From positions 1 to 64,000 of the forward strand of contig NZ_FOJJ01000007.1 of the NCBI RefSeq assembly GCF_900111775.1: a stretch of DNA of 64,000 nt. Direction: 5' to 3'. The notes under the pieces are model-generated. The model was not told the DNA's origin. It saw only the letters and a program-made list of their open reading frames with translations, and made no database searches. A program made the position numbers and the translations under genes. This DNA is from Desulfuromonas acetexigens. Lineage in GTDB: Bacteria > Desulfobacterota > Desulfuromonadia > Desulfuromonadales > Trichloromonadaceae. This document shows positions 1 to 8,410 of the stretch, in pieces (position 1 is the stretch's first letter; each line of letters begins with the position of its first letter).

Positions 1-84
1 AAATGGACCCTGCCGATCCGGGACTGGAAGGCGGCCCTCAACCGGTTTTCCATCCTGTTCGAAGACAGAATGCCAGCTTACTGA
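1..84 (+). pseudogene. IS256-family transposase, C-terminal end (runs in from the left edge)
   Basis: The first 27 codons, open from the left edge to a TGA at 82-84, read KWTLPIRDWKAALNRF and so on to MPAY. This matches the extreme C-terminus of mutator/IS256-type DDE transposases, which end in a similar KWT(M/L)PIRxWxxALN block. Only this tail is visible, so whether the transposase is intact cannot be judged. The stop is followed within about 20 bases by an AT-rich terminal-repeat-like sequence, as expected at the right end of such an element. Confidence 0.75.
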
Positions 85-124
85 TAACCGAAAACCAAAC
101 CATTTACACAAAATGATTTACACC
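1..124 (+). mobile_element. Right end of an IS256-like insertion sequence
   Basis: The transposase tail ends at 84. The sequence at 103-124 contains a tandem TTTACACAAAATGATTTACAC-like terminal motif typical of IS256-family ends. The right boundary is put at about 122-124 because the adjacent bases resume the reading frame of a signal-peptide gene on the minus strand. The 8-9 bp target duplication cannot be verified because the left end lies outside the window. Confidence 0.65.
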
Positions 125-217
125 GCCGCCGTTGATGACACCAGCCTGAGCCGCAGATGCGACAAAAAACGAAATACCCAGCAGCGTCGCCAATTTTTTC
201 CCGAAACTTCTCCTCAT
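104..217 (-). pseudogene. Secreted-protein gene truncated by the IS insertion (signal peptide only)
   Basis: On the minus strand an ATG at 217, preceded six bases upstream by GAAGAAGGAGG, starts a textbook Sec signal peptide: MRRSFGKK, a hydrophobic core and a cleavage site near SAAQA. It then reads GVINGG before entering the IS terminal sequence and stopping at 104. The last few residues are therefore IS-encoded. The body of the protein has been separated from its start. The leader resembles those of small exported proteins, including PEP-CTERM-type ones, but the mature domain is missing, so no family can be assigned. Confidence 0.6.
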
Positions 218-678
218 TTTTTTCCTCCTTCTTCTTCCCTTGAGTTTAGGTCTTCTTCTTTTTTCGATTTCTTGCCCCAGATACGAAAGCCACCCATGTA
301 TCACCCCCCTCGCGCACCCTCCTTTCTTCTCAGAAAAAACCGGGGTATCGATTTATGCGTTCTCCGACGGGGAACATACTCCGCCATGAAACGTTTTTAT
401 CCAACGGAGAGAAACTCCGTCGACTTGTTCGGTTTAAGAGCAAGGGCAGTGCCAAGCTGGACGGAATTTCGCAACCGACCGATTTCATGAAGAAAAATCG
501 AAAGCGTCAAAGAAAACGGAGAAAACAAAAACGCAACCTGGGCTGCGCTTCAGAGGGGGGAATGCGGTGAAAACAGGGAGGGAACGACCGAGGAGGGGAC
601 GCAACCGCGGCTGCTTAGTGCAACCGCGGTTGCGCGGTATTTACGGCAGATAAAACCGAATGATGGATGGGCAGGGAA
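218..678. other. Intergenic region between the truncated gene and mscL
   Basis: No convincing gene is seen. The stretch holds the sigma-54-like promoter and 5' leader of the truncated gene and, at 600-634, an inverted repeat (CGCAACCGCGG and its complement, about 13-base loop) lying 3' of mscL. The repeat could be an mscL terminator but lacks a clear U-tract. Confidence 0.5.
439..455 (-). promoter_or_regulatory. Sigma-54-type promoter of the truncated secreted-protein gene
   Basis: The minus strand reads TTGGCACTGCCCTTGCT. The -24 GG and -12 GC are exactly 10 bases apart and the flanks match TGGCAC-N5-TTGCW. Transcription would start near 427 and run into the signal-peptide gene at 217, giving a leader of about 210 nt with a small hairpin (ACGGAG/CTCCGT) at 404-420. 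Confidence 0.6.
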
Positions 679-1104
679 TTATCCCCGTTTTTGCAGGGCG
701 TCGCGGATTTCCCGCAGCAGAACCACATCCTCCGGCGGTGCCGGCGGCTCGGCGGGAGCTTCTTCTTCCTTCTTGCGCAGAGAGTTGATCCCTTTGACCA
801 GCATGAAGATAGCGAAAGCGACGATGACAAAATCGACCACGGTCTGCAGGAAAGCCCCGTAGTTGAGAGTCGCGGCGCCAGCCGCTTTGGCGTCGGCCAG
901 GGTCGCGTAGGTTTCGCTCCCGAGGTTGATAAAGAGTCCGGTAAAATTGACCCCACCGAGCAGTTTGCCGATAGGCGGCATGATGATGTCGTTGACGATC
1001 GAAGTGACGATCTTGCCGAAGGCGGCGCCGACGATGATACCGACCGCCATATCCACGGCATTGCCCTTGACTGCAAACTCTTTGAATTCCTTAACCAGCG
1101 ACAT
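679..1104 (-). CDS. mscL: Large-conductance mechanosensitive channel MscL
   Basis: A homopentameric inner-membrane channel that opens under extreme membrane tension to release osmolytes after hypo-osmotic shock. The 141-residue protein has the family architecture: an amphipathic N-terminal helix ([14 protein letters not shown]), TM1 with the gate glycines and alanines at about residues 15-45 ([18 protein letters not shown]), a periplasmic loop, TM2 at about 79-101 and a charged C-terminal helix bundle ([13 protein letters not shown]). Length is normal (about 130-150). It is transcribed alone, leftward, and GGAGGATCT precedes the ATG. Confidence 0.97.
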   Translation of the reverse strand: MSLVKEFKEFAVKGNAVDMAVGIIVGAAFGKIVTSIVNDIIMPPIGKLLGGVNFTGLFINLGSETYATLADAKAAGAATLNYGAFLQTVVDFVIVAFAIFMLVKGINSLRKKEEEAPAEPPAPPEDVVLLREIRDALQKRG

Positions 1105-1232
1105 AGATCCTCCGTTTAAATGATGGAAATGAATTAATGGCCCAGCGCAAATGATAGCCCTTTTTTAAAAAAAATCAACCTCTACTGAGACCGCAAAATA
1201 ATATAATTTCAGATAGATATGATCCGAATCCT

Positions 1233-2786
1233 CTAGTCGGTGTGGCCTTTTCTGGAGGTCCCCAAACCATCGGGAAGCAACGCGGGGGGAAAATTCTGAT
1301 AGCAGACCGGACGCAAAAAACGCTGGATGGCCGCCGTGCCGACAGAGGTAAAACGGCTGTCGGTGGTGGCCGGATAGGGACCGCCATGGACCATGGCCGG
1401 ACTGACCTCGACCCCCGTGGGGAAACCGTTGCAGATCAGACGCCCGGCTTTGACTTCGAGAATGCCCGGCAGTTCGGAAAAGGCGGAAAAATCACCGGCG
1501 GTGCCGTGCAACGTGGCGGTCAGTTGACCGCGCAGCCGCCGCGCCGCGGTCACCAACTCATCCCGGTCGGCGCACGCGACCAGCACCGCCGCCGGCCCGA
1601 AAATCTCCTCGGACAGTTCCCGCTCCTTGTAAAAAGAGGCGAAATCCGTGCGCAGCAGGACCGGGGCGGCCAGACACGCGCCAGAGGCGGCTTCCCCCAC
1701 CTCCCCGAACGGCCGAACGCCCGCAATGCGGGAACGGCGACCAACCTCGGAAAGATACGCCTCGCGAATCCCACGATGCAGCATGACCCCGGCGGATTTT
1801 TCCCCGAGCATGGCGGAGACCCGAGAGGCGAAGGTCTCCAGATCCGACCCGGCGATGGCGAAGAGCAACCCCGGATTGGTACAGAACTGCCCGACCCCCA
1901 AAGTCAGCGCCTCGGCGAACCCGGCGGCGATCTCCGCCCCCCGCTCCCGTAAGGCTTCGGGGAGCAGAAACTGAGGGTTGCTGCTCCCCATTTCGGCGAA
2001 GACTGGTATCGGCTCATTCCGCGCCGCCGCGAGATTGAAAAGCGCCCGACCCCCTTTGAGCGAACCGGTGAAGGCCACCGCCCGCACCAGCGGATGTACC
2101 GCCAGGGAAGCGCCCAACGAGTGGGAACTTCCCTGAACCAAGGCAAAAACCCCGGCCGGCAGGTGACAACGACGCAAGGCAGCGACGATGGCCCGCCCGG
2201 CGAGTTCCGAGGTGCCGGGATGAGCAGGGTGCCCCTTGGCCAGCACCGGACAGCCCGCCGCCAGCGCCGAGGCGGTATCGCCGCCGGCGACAGAAAAGGC
2301 CAGGGGGAAATTACTGGCGCCGAAGACCGCCACCGGCCCCAGGGGAATATAACGCAGGCGCAGATCGGGCTTGGGCAACGGCGTCCGGTCCGGGTCACCC
2401 GGATCGATACGAATACCGCGATAATCTCCGGCTCGGACGACTTGCGCGAAAAGCCGCAGCTGATTCACCGTGCGCAGCTGTTCCCCTTCGAGGCGGGGCC
2501 GGGGCAGGCCGGTTTCCGCCCCGGCCCGGTCGAGCAGCTCATCCCCCAGGGCCAGCAGTTCCTCGCCGACGGTCTCCAGCAAAACCGCCCGCCGCTCCGC
2601 CGAGGCGTTCCGGAAGGTATCGAAATCGCGCTCGGCCGCCAAGGCGGCGCGATCCACATCCCGGGCCGTCCCTTCGCAGAAGGGCGGCTCCAGCGTTTCG
2701 CCGGTGGCGGGATTCACGGCCTGGAAGGTTTCTCCACAGGAAACCGGCTCCTCGCCGTCGATCAGCTGACATCCGGTGATTCTCAT
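1233..2786 (-). CDS. NAD(P)-dependent aldehyde dehydrogenase, 2,5-dioxovalerate (ketoglutarate semialdehyde) dehydrogenase-like
   Basis: A soluble aldehyde dehydrogenase that oxidises an aldehyde to its acid with NAD(P)+. The 517-residue protein has the ALDH fold with catalytic Cys302 (GQFCTN) and general-base Glu265 (FAEMGS). The glycine-rich TGSLKGGRAL stretch and overall pattern fit the alpha-ketoglutarate semialdehyde subgroup. ATG at 2786 is preferred over an upstream TTG (2807) because AAAGGG lies about 8 bases before it. It is the last gene of the MoaD-like/AOR operon, 24 bases after the AOR stop, which suggests the two enzymes handle the same or related aldehydes with different electron acceptors. 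The exact substrate is not certain, since no sugar-acid pathway genes are nearby. Confidence 0.85.
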   Translation of the reverse strand: MRITGCQLIDGEEPVSCGETFQAVNPATGETLEPPFCEGTARDVDRAALAAERDFDTFRNASAERRAVLLETVGEELLALGDELLDRAGAETGLPRPRLEGEQLRTVNQLRLFAQVVRAGDYRGIRIDPGDPDRTPLPKPDLRLRYIPLGPVAVFGASNFPLAFSVAGGDTASALAAGCPVLAKGHPAHPGTSELAGRAIVAALRRCHLPAGVFALVQGSSHSLGASLAVHPLVRAVAFTGSLKGGRALFNLAAARNEPIPVFAEMGSSNPQFLLPEALRERGAEIAAGFAEALTLGVGQFCTNPGLLFAIAGSDLETFASRVSAMLGEKSAGVMLHRGIREAYLSEVGRRSRIAGVRPFGEVGEAASGACLAAPVLLRTDFASFYKERELSEEIFGPAAVLVACADRDELVTAARRLRGQLTATLHGTAGDFSAFSELPGILEVKAGRLICNGFPTGVEVSPAMVHGGPYPATTDSRFTSVGTAAIQRFLRPVCYQNFPPALLPDGLGTSRKGHTD

Positions 2787-2810
2787 GGTCAGTTGCCCTT
2801 TCGTCAAAGA

Positions 2811-4640
2811 TCAGGAGAGCTTGGGCAGTTCCGCATCAAAGACCGACCACACACGCTCTTGCAGGGCGGCGAAGAACTCCCGGGTGATGAACTTGGGCAG
2901 CTTGACGTTGGGGTTGGGCTGATCGAAAACAATGGACGGCAGCGCGTATTCAGATTTTTCATACCCCTGCCGCCGCTCCAGGGCCAACCCCAACAAGAAC
3001 GCCCGCCGCACAGCGGCGTTGAGTTCCTCGGAGGTCACTTCGAGGCCGGTCGCCTCCTTGACGGCGCGGACAATGAGAGGATGGTCGATGGGCACCCCGA
3101 CGAACTTGCACAGGCCGATCATGTCGTAGCCGACGATGAGCAGGCCGGTTTGGGTGATGGCGTCGACCCAGTAGTCGAGATCGGTCTTGCCCTGGCGCAC
3201 CAGCAGCAGGTAGGTGCCCATCGACATGTGCCCGCCGGCGATGGCCCAGGCGTAACCAGGATTGGTTTCCGGCAGATAGGCAGGGAGCTCCATCCCTTTG
3301 ACCTGGATGGCATAGCCGGTTTCGCCCAAATGCCGGGAAAGGCGCTTGGAGCCGCCGCCGATTTCCGGCGCCTTGCCGGTTCCGGCCAGATGGATCAACT
3401 CCTTGATTTTATCCAGCTCGCCGAAGGTCGCGCCATTGAGCAGGGGGGTATCCGGATGGCGCTGGTTGTAATCGAGCACATAGGCGATGGTGGTGCCGAG
3501 GGAGATGGCATCCATGCCGAGGTTGTCGGCCATCTGGATCAACTCCCCCGCCGGCTCGCCGTGGTGCAGACCCAAATTGGTCCCGAGCAAATTGAGGGGT
3601 TCGAAGTCGAATTTGGCGAGGAATTCGCCCTTGCCCCCGTTCGGCTCGCGGCGGTAGATGTTGTTGTGGCAGCGGATGCCGCAGCGGAAACAGCCGGCCG
3701 AGGCGACCTCCAGATCCTTGACCACGTTTTCGCGAAAGACCTGCTCGACTCCGTCGTTCCCCTTGGGCTGGAAATTGTTCTCGGGCACGGCGTAAAAGGC
3801 CTGCAACACCTCATAAGAGGCCCAGGTGCCGCCGTTCCCCCCCTGGGCGATGGGCTGGAAGCGGGCTGAGCCGCCGCCGTGGACGATCTCTTTGTTGATG
3901 GCGGCGATCTCCGCCGTCGGCTTGTCGAGCTTGTCGCGGCTTTGCGCCACCAGGGCGACAAGGTTTTTGTAGCCCATCAGACTGCCCATCCCCCCGCGTC
4001 CGGCGAAGCGGCACTTGTCGTCGCCGCTTTTGAGCTGGTTCTCGGTGCTCAGGGCCACCGCCCCCATGTAGTTGGCGCGATAATTCTCCCCGGCCGGACC
4101 GATGGCGGCGAAGTGGGCGTCGGGGTACTCCCGGCGCAGGGCCATGATCTTCTCGTGGGTGGTCAGCCCGAGCAGGTGCCCGGCCGGTTTCAGTTCCAGC
4201 CTCGGCCCCTGGTCGCTTTCGGAAATCACCGCGTAGACCGGGGTCGGCGAGCAGTGCTCGAAAATGATCTCATCCAACCCGGTCCACTTCAGCTTGTAAC
4301 CGAATTTGCCGCTGGAGGCCGACCACATGGCGGCCGGCAGTCCCCGGTCCGAATGCTTGAGGGGGCTGTAGCCGGAAAAATAGGTGCGCATTCCGGTCAT
4401 GATCGCCGAACCGGTCAAGAGGCCGGTGTTGACGATCAGGGGATTTTCCAGGCAATAGGCCTCGCGGATTTGCCGCTCGGCCAGCAGTTGAAAGGAGCGC
4501 CCGAAACCGCCCAGCACATCTTCCAGGTTGGCGCAGGGAACATCCTCGAAAACCATTTTGCCGTCGGCCAGATCGACGGTGCAGCGATGGTAGGAAATCC
4601 GCGAAGGATTGGAGACCGGATCGTTCGTTTCAATGCGCAT
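2811..4640 (-). CDS. Tungsten/molybdenum aldehyde:ferredoxin oxidoreductase
   Basis: Oxidises aldehydes to carboxylates (reversibly) with ferredoxin, using a bis-pterin W/Mo cofactor and one 4Fe-4S cluster; cytoplasmic. The 609-residue length is normal for AOR. Cluster ligands are visible as Cys317, Cys320 and Cys324 (GCFRCGIRC, the CxxCxxxC motif) and Cys511 (IGLCKF). Pterin-binding features such as the RFAGRGGMG region are present in the N-terminal part. ATG at 4640 has GAGG 8 bases upstream; the TTG at 4655 lacks a better site. It follows a MoaD-like gene, a common pairing for AOR-family enzymes. Whether it belongs to the classical AOR or another subfamily cannot be settled by eye. Confidence 0.92.
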   Translation of the reverse strand: MRIETNDPVSNPSRISYHRCTVDLADGKMVFEDVPCANLEDVLGGFGRSFQLLAERQIREAYCLENPLIVNTGLLTGSAIMTGMRTYFSGYSPLKHSDRGLPAAMWSASSGKFGYKLKWTGLDEIIFEHCSPTPVYAVISESDQGPRLELKPAGHLLGLTTHEKIMALRREYPDAHFAAIGPAGENYRANYMGAVALSTENQLKSGDDKCRFAGRGGMGSLMGYKNLVALVAQSRDKLDKPTAEIAAINKEIVHGGGSARFQPIAQGGNGGTWASYEVLQAFYAVPENNFQPKGNDGVEQVFRENVVKDLEVASAGCFRCGIRCHNNIYRREPNGGKGEFLAKFDFEPLNLLGTNLGLHHGEPAGELIQMADNLGMDAISLGTTIAYVLDYNQRHPDTPLLNGATFGELDKIKELIHLAGTGKAPEIGGGSKRLSRHLGETGYAIQVKGMELPAYLPETNPGYAWAIAGGHMSMGTYLLLVRQGKTDLDYWVDAITQTGLLIVGYDMIGLCKFVGVPIDHPLIVRAVKEATGLEVTSEELNAAVRRAFLLGLALERRQGYEKSEYALPSIVFDQPNPNVKLPKFITREFFAALQERVWSVFDAELPKLS

Positions 4641-4687
4641 GGGCACACCTCGCAACGGAGAAAAGGGCTGAAAATCGATAGAGCGGG

Positions 4688-4912
4688 CTAGCCGCCGGCC
4701 ACCAGGGGAAAGAGGGCGAGCAGATCGCCGTCGCGCAGCACCCGGTCGAGGGTGGCGCGCTCGTCGTTGACGATGACGATGTCCGGCTGGTTCAGCGGGA
4801 TATCGAGATCGAGCACCACCTGCGCCGCCGTAGTCCCTTCAGGGTAGGGGCGAAGTTCCTCGCGAAAGCGCCCCACCCGGAAGGAACCGTGAAGTCTGAC
4901 GACAATATGCAT
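4688..4912 (-). CDS. MoaD/ThiS-like sulfur-carrier protein
   Basis: A small ubiquitin-like protein (74 residues) whose C-terminal Gly-Gly (FPLVAGG) would be adenylated and thiocarboxylated to deliver sulfur for molybdopterin/tungstopterin synthesis. The start is ATG at 4912, set by GGAGGA seven bases upstream. Longer readings start at a TTG without a ribosome site. It is the first gene of a three-gene leftward operon, ahead of the aldehyde:ferredoxin oxidoreductase, so it probably supplies the cofactor of that enzyme rather than serving as the housekeeping MoaD. Confidence 0.85.
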   Translation of the reverse strand: MHIVVRLHGSFRVGRFREELRPYPEGTTAAQVVLDLDIPLNQPDIVIVNDERATLDRVLRDGDLLALFPLVAGG

Positions 4913-5088
4913 GAAGAATCCTCCGACAACGACATCCGAATCCAATGAATGTCTTTAAATCCAAAATGTAAGTTTGCACAATTCAAAGGGCGAATTCAAG
5001 TCTTCCCTGCCCGGAAAAGCTTGAACCTTTGGAGCGTTTCTGCAATATTTTCGAAACAATTCACTTATCAAGGAAGGAACTTTTTCTT

Positions 5089-5901
5089 TTGGACTGGAAA
5101 CGCTTTTTCGACGGACTGGGGATGAACGGCACCCGCTGGCAGTGGCGGATCATGCGTTGGGAGCGGGACTTCAAGAGCCTGCTCAAGGGGCAACCGACCA
5201 GCGGCGGCGCGGCCTTTTCCCTGAGCAAACTGATTCTCGTCGGCAATCTCATCCTCTTCTCGCTGATGATCGTGCAGGGTACCGCCCTCGGCCTCGGTGG
5301 CCGGGTGCTGCTGGCGCCGCCGACCCAACTGCTGATCCATTGGGGCGGCCAGTTCTGGCCGCTGGTCCTGCAGCAGGGGGAGTGGTGGCGCTGCCTGACC
5401 TACGCCTTCACCCACGGCGGCATCCTGCACATCGGCTTCAACATGATGGTGCTGCATCAGGTCGGGCCGCTCATCGAATCGGAACTGGGCAAGGCGCGCT
5501 TCCTGGTCCTCTACACCCTGACCGCGCTGACCGCCACGATCCTCGGCTACCTCTGGCATCCCATGACGCCGGTGGTGGGCGCTTCCGGCTCGCTCTTCGG
5601 CCTGATCGGCTTCGCCGTCGCCTACTATCACCGCCTTGGTCAACCGGGTCGTTATATCCGCGACTTCATGTTCCGCTGGGCGGTCTACGCCTTCATCTTC
5701 GGCCTGCTGGTCGGCGCCGACAACGCCGGGCATCTCGGCGGTGCCCTTGGCGGCGCGGCCCTCGGTCTGGTCATGCCCCTGCGTTATCTGCCCAAAAGCC
5801 CGGCGGCGAAATTCTTCAACCTGCTCGCCCTCGCCTGCCTGGCGGCCATCATCTATAGTCTGATCATGCTGGCCCTCTCCCTCGCCGGCGCTGCAAATTA
5901 G
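5089..5901 (+). CDS. Rhomboid-family intramembrane serine protease
   Basis: A polytopic inner-membrane protease that cleaves transmembrane segments. The 270-residue protein has six or more hydrophobic segments, the HGGILHIGFNMM motif of TM2, catalytic Ser166 in GASGSLFG and catalytic His215 in AGHLGG. I chose the TTG at 5089 because AAGGAAGGA lies 10 bases before it; an upstream in-frame TTG at 5029 has no such site. The N-terminal ~45 residues are cytosolic and basic. ybaK follows 8 bases downstream, so the two are likely co-transcribed. Substrate unknown. Confidence 0.9.
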   Translation: MDWKRFFDGLGMNGTRWQWRIMRWERDFKSLLKGQPTSGGAAFSLSKLILVGNLILFSLMIVQGTALGLGGRVLLAPPTQLLIHWGGQFWPLVLQQGEWWRCLTYAFTHGGILHIGFNMMVLHQVGPLIESELGKARFLVLYTLTALTATILGYLWHPMTPVVGASGSLFGLIGFAVAYYHRLGQPGRYIRDFMFRWAVYAFIFGLLVGADNAGHLGGALGGAALGLVMPLRYLPKSPAAKFFNLLALACLAAIIYSLIMLALSLAGAAN

Positions 5902-5909
5902 GAACGCTC

Positions 5910-6392
5910 ATGGCCAAGGAGAAATTTCCCGTCACTCCGGCGATCCGCCTGCTGCGTGAGAAAAAGGCGGCCTTCACCGAACATCTCTACGCCTACGAGG
6001 ACAAGGGCGGCACCGCCGTCTCCTCCCGGGAACTGGGCGTCGATGAACACGCCGTTATCAAGACCCTGGTGATGGAGGATGAGGCGGCCCGGCCGCTCAT
6101 CGTGCTGATGCACGGCGACCGCCAGGTCTCGACCAAGGAACTGGCCCGCCAGATCGGCTGCAAGACCGTCTCCCCCTGCGCGCCGGCGACGGCGGACAAG
6201 CACTCGGGCTATCAGGTCGGCGGCACCTCCCCTTTCGCCACGCGCAAGGCGATGCCAGTCTATCTGGAGGAGACCATCACCGAGCTGCCGCGCATCTACA
6301 TCAACGGCGGCAAACGGGGCTTTCTCATTGGGCTCGATCCCCGGGAACTGATTCGGGTGCTGCAACCGAGGTTGGTTAAGGTAGGGATTTAG
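5910..6392 (+). CDS. ybaK: Cys-tRNA(Pro)/(Cys) deacylase, YbaK/EbsC family
   Basis: Hydrolyses mischarged aminoacyl-tRNA, typically Cys-tRNA(Pro), as a free-standing editing domain. The 160-residue protein matches YbaK throughout: TPAIRLLREKKAAF near the start, the conserved VIKTLVM lysine strand, and the GGTSPFATRKAMPVYLEE substrate-pocket block near residues 107-125. Length is typical. It follows the rhomboid gene closely. A second, more distant member of the superfamily is encoded at 16406-16879. Confidence 0.93.
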   Translation: MAKEKFPVTPAIRLLREKKAAFTEHLYAYEDKGGTAVSSRELGVDEHAVIKTLVMEDEAARPLIVLMHGDRQVSTKELARQIGCKTVSPCAPATADKHSGYQVGGTSPFATRKAMPVYLEETITELPRIYINGGKRGFLIGLDPRELIRVLQPRLVKVGI

Positions 6393-6439
6393 GCTGAAGG
6401 CTGAAGACTGAAGGCAAACCCCTTATCGAGGAGGGCTAC

Positions 6440-7270
6440 ATGAATTCGGAACTGTTCCAGCGGGCGGCTGAGGCGGTCAGAGGCGCCGAGGCGCTGGTCG
6501 TTACCGCCGGGGCGGGGATGGGGGTCGATTCGGGGCTGCCCGATTTTCGCGGCGATCAGGGGTTCTGGAACGCCTATCCCATGTACGAACGGCTCGGCCT
6601 GAGTTTCGTCGATGCCGCCAATCCCGCGCACTTCCACCGCGATCCGGCCTTCGGCTGGGGCTTCTACGGCCACCGCACCAACCTCTACCGGAGTACCGTC
6701 CCCCACGCCGGTTTTCACCTGCTGCGGCAATGGGCCGAGCGTTTCGAACTCGACACCTTCGTCGTCACTTCCAACGTCGACGGCCAGTTCCAGAAAGCCG
6801 GTTTCGCCGAAGAGCAGATGCTCGAAGTTCACGGCTCCATCCACCATCTGCAATGCCTCACCCCCTGCTCTTCGGCAATCTGGAGCAACCGGGAAGAAAT
6901 TCCCATCGATTTCGCGACCATGCGCGCCAAACACATCCCCCTCTGCCCCCGCTGTGGCGGCACCGCCCGCCCCAACATCCTCATGTTCAGCGACTTCTCC
7001 TGGATCGGCGGGCGCAGCCACGGCCAGCAGATGCGCTTCGACATCTTCCTCGAACAGCACCGCAAAGAGCGCCTGGCGATCATCGAAATGGGTGCAGGCA
7101 GCGCCATCCCCACCATCCGTTACACCAGCGAGCGCCTCGGCGAACGCGGAAACGCAACGGTGATTCGCATCAACCCCCGCGAACCCCATATCCGCTCGCC
7201 GCACATCTCCATCGCCACCGGCGCCCTGGAAGGGCTCACCGGCATCGACCGGGCGCTGGGACACCCCTAA
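6440..7270 (+). CDS. SIR2-family NAD-dependent protein deacylase-like protein
   Basis: Sirtuin-type enzymes remove acyl groups from lysine with NAD+. The 276-residue protein has the NAD-binding GAGMGVDSGLPDFRG signature near residues 23-37, VVTSNVDGQFQKAG as the TQNVD-equivalent strand, a His131 in VHGS as the catalytic histidine, and four zinc-type cysteines (C139/C143 and C169/C172). The canonical TQNIDxL is relaxed to TSNVDGQ, so substrate and activity may differ from housekeeping CobB. It sits 47 bases after ybaK, separated by a short GAAGGCTGAAGACTGAAGG repeat. Confidence 0.85.
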   Translation: MNSELFQRAAEAVRGAEALVVTAGAGMGVDSGLPDFRGDQGFWNAYPMYERLGLSFVDAANPAHFHRDPAFGWGFYGHRTNLYRSTVPHAGFHLLRQWAERFELDTFVVTSNVDGQFQKAGFAEEQMLEVHGSIHHLQCLTPCSSAIWSNREEIPIDFATMRAKHIPLCPRCGGTARPNILMFSDFSWIGGRSHGQQMRFDIFLEQHRKERLAIIEMGAGSAIPTIRYTSERLGERGNATVIRINPREPHIRSPHISIATGALEGLTGIDRALGHP

Positions 7271-7477
7271 ACTTCTTCTGCGGCAGTCCCTTCGATCCGA
7301 CGCCCTATACCTCCGCGCATGGGCGGCTTATCCCCTATTGATGATAAAAAATATCCGCGCGACTTGTGTTTTTTTTCGCGTCCACCGTAAACTTACAAAA
7401 GATTGATTAATTTACCCCAACTTCCCCTCTTACCCTGTGTACACGAACATTGTGAAACAACGCGTTAGGAGAATGCG

Positions 7478-8392
7478 ATGGTCCGCTGGGCGAAATGCAT
7501 TTTTTTCTGTTGCTGCCTCCCCCTGCTGCTGGTCCTGACCGCTTGCGAGGGAGAAGCGCCGCGCAGCGTCGACCTCAGCCGCCGAGAGACGACGAACCCT
7601 CCTTCCTACGACCCTGGAGAACCGGCGCTGAACCTGAGTATCGGCTCGATCGTCACTCCGGCCCAGGGGTACGTCTATTACGAGCAGCTGATCGACTATC
7701 TCACCAAAGAGCTGGGACGCCCCATCAACGTGGTCGATCCGGGCAGTTACGAAAAACTTCTCACCCTGCTCGAAACCGGCAAGGTCGATGTCGCCTTTGT
7801 CTGCAGCGGTACCTACGTCGAGGGGCAAAAACGCTTCGGCCTGGAGTTGCTAGCCGCCCCATTGGTGGACGGCAAGCCGCTTTATGACGCGAACCTGATA
7901 GTGCCCGAAGACAGCCCGGCGCAAAGCCTCGCCGACCTGCGCGGAAAAAAGATGGCTTTTGTCGATCCCCATTCCCGCACCGGCGGCCTGGTCGTGGCCA
8001 GGGAACTGGAAAGTCTGGGGACGACGCCGGAGGAGTTTTTCGCCAACGTCCGCTACACCTACGCCCACGACCAGTCCATCCTCGCCGTCGCCTACGGCCT
8101 GGTGGATGCGGCCTCGGTCAACAGCTTCATCTGGGATTATCTGCGCTCTCGCGACCCGAAACTGGCGATGAAAGTTCGGGTACTCGCCCGCTACGGCCCC
8201 TACGGCATCCCGCCGGTGGTCGCCGCCCCCCACACCGACGGGGAATTGCGTCGCCAGGTGCGTCAGTCCCTGCTGGAGCTGCACAAAAACGAACGGGGCC
8301 AGGCGATTCTCGCCGGCATGCATATCGATCGATTCGTTCCCACGAACGACGGCGCCTATGACTCGGTGCGTCAATTCAAGGGGATGCCATAA
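7478..8392 (+). CDS. PhnD-like periplasmic substrate-binding lipoprotein (first copy)
   Basis: The type 2 periplasmic binding fold of phosphate/phosphite/phosphonate-binding proteins (PhnD family): LNLSIGSIVTPAQGYVYYEQLIDYLTKEL at residues 48-77, followed by a FVCSGTYV loop and SLADLRGKKMAFVDP. A lipobox LTAC places lipidated Cys23 after a short hydrophobic leader, so it is membrane-anchored. GGAGAATGCG precedes the ATG. It is followed by a paralogue and a histidine kinase with no permease or ATPase, so it probably acts as a ligand-sensing partner of the kinase and not in transport. Ligand unknown. Confidence 0.85.
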   Translation: MVRWAKCIFFCCCLPLLLVLTACEGEAPRSVDLSRRETTNPPSYDPGEPALNLSIGSIVTPAQGYVYYEQLIDYLTKELGRPINVVDPGSYEKLLTLLETGKVDVAFVCSGTYVEGQKRFGLELLAAPLVDGKPLYDANLIVPEDSPAQSLADLRGKKMAFVDPHSRTGGLVVARELESLGTTPEEFFANVRYTYAHDQSILAVAYGLVDAASVNSFIWDYLRSRDPKLAMKVRVLARYGPYGIPPVVAAPHTDGELRRQVRQSLLELHKNERGQAILAGMHIDRFVPTNDGAYDSVRQFKGMP

Positions 8393-8410
8393 CGGAAACA
8401 GGGAGGGGGC

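Noticed and set aside
2094-3869. A 591-codon plus-strand frame across the ALDH and AOR genes
   Set aside because: It spans two real genes on the other strand and their junction, with no family resemblance.
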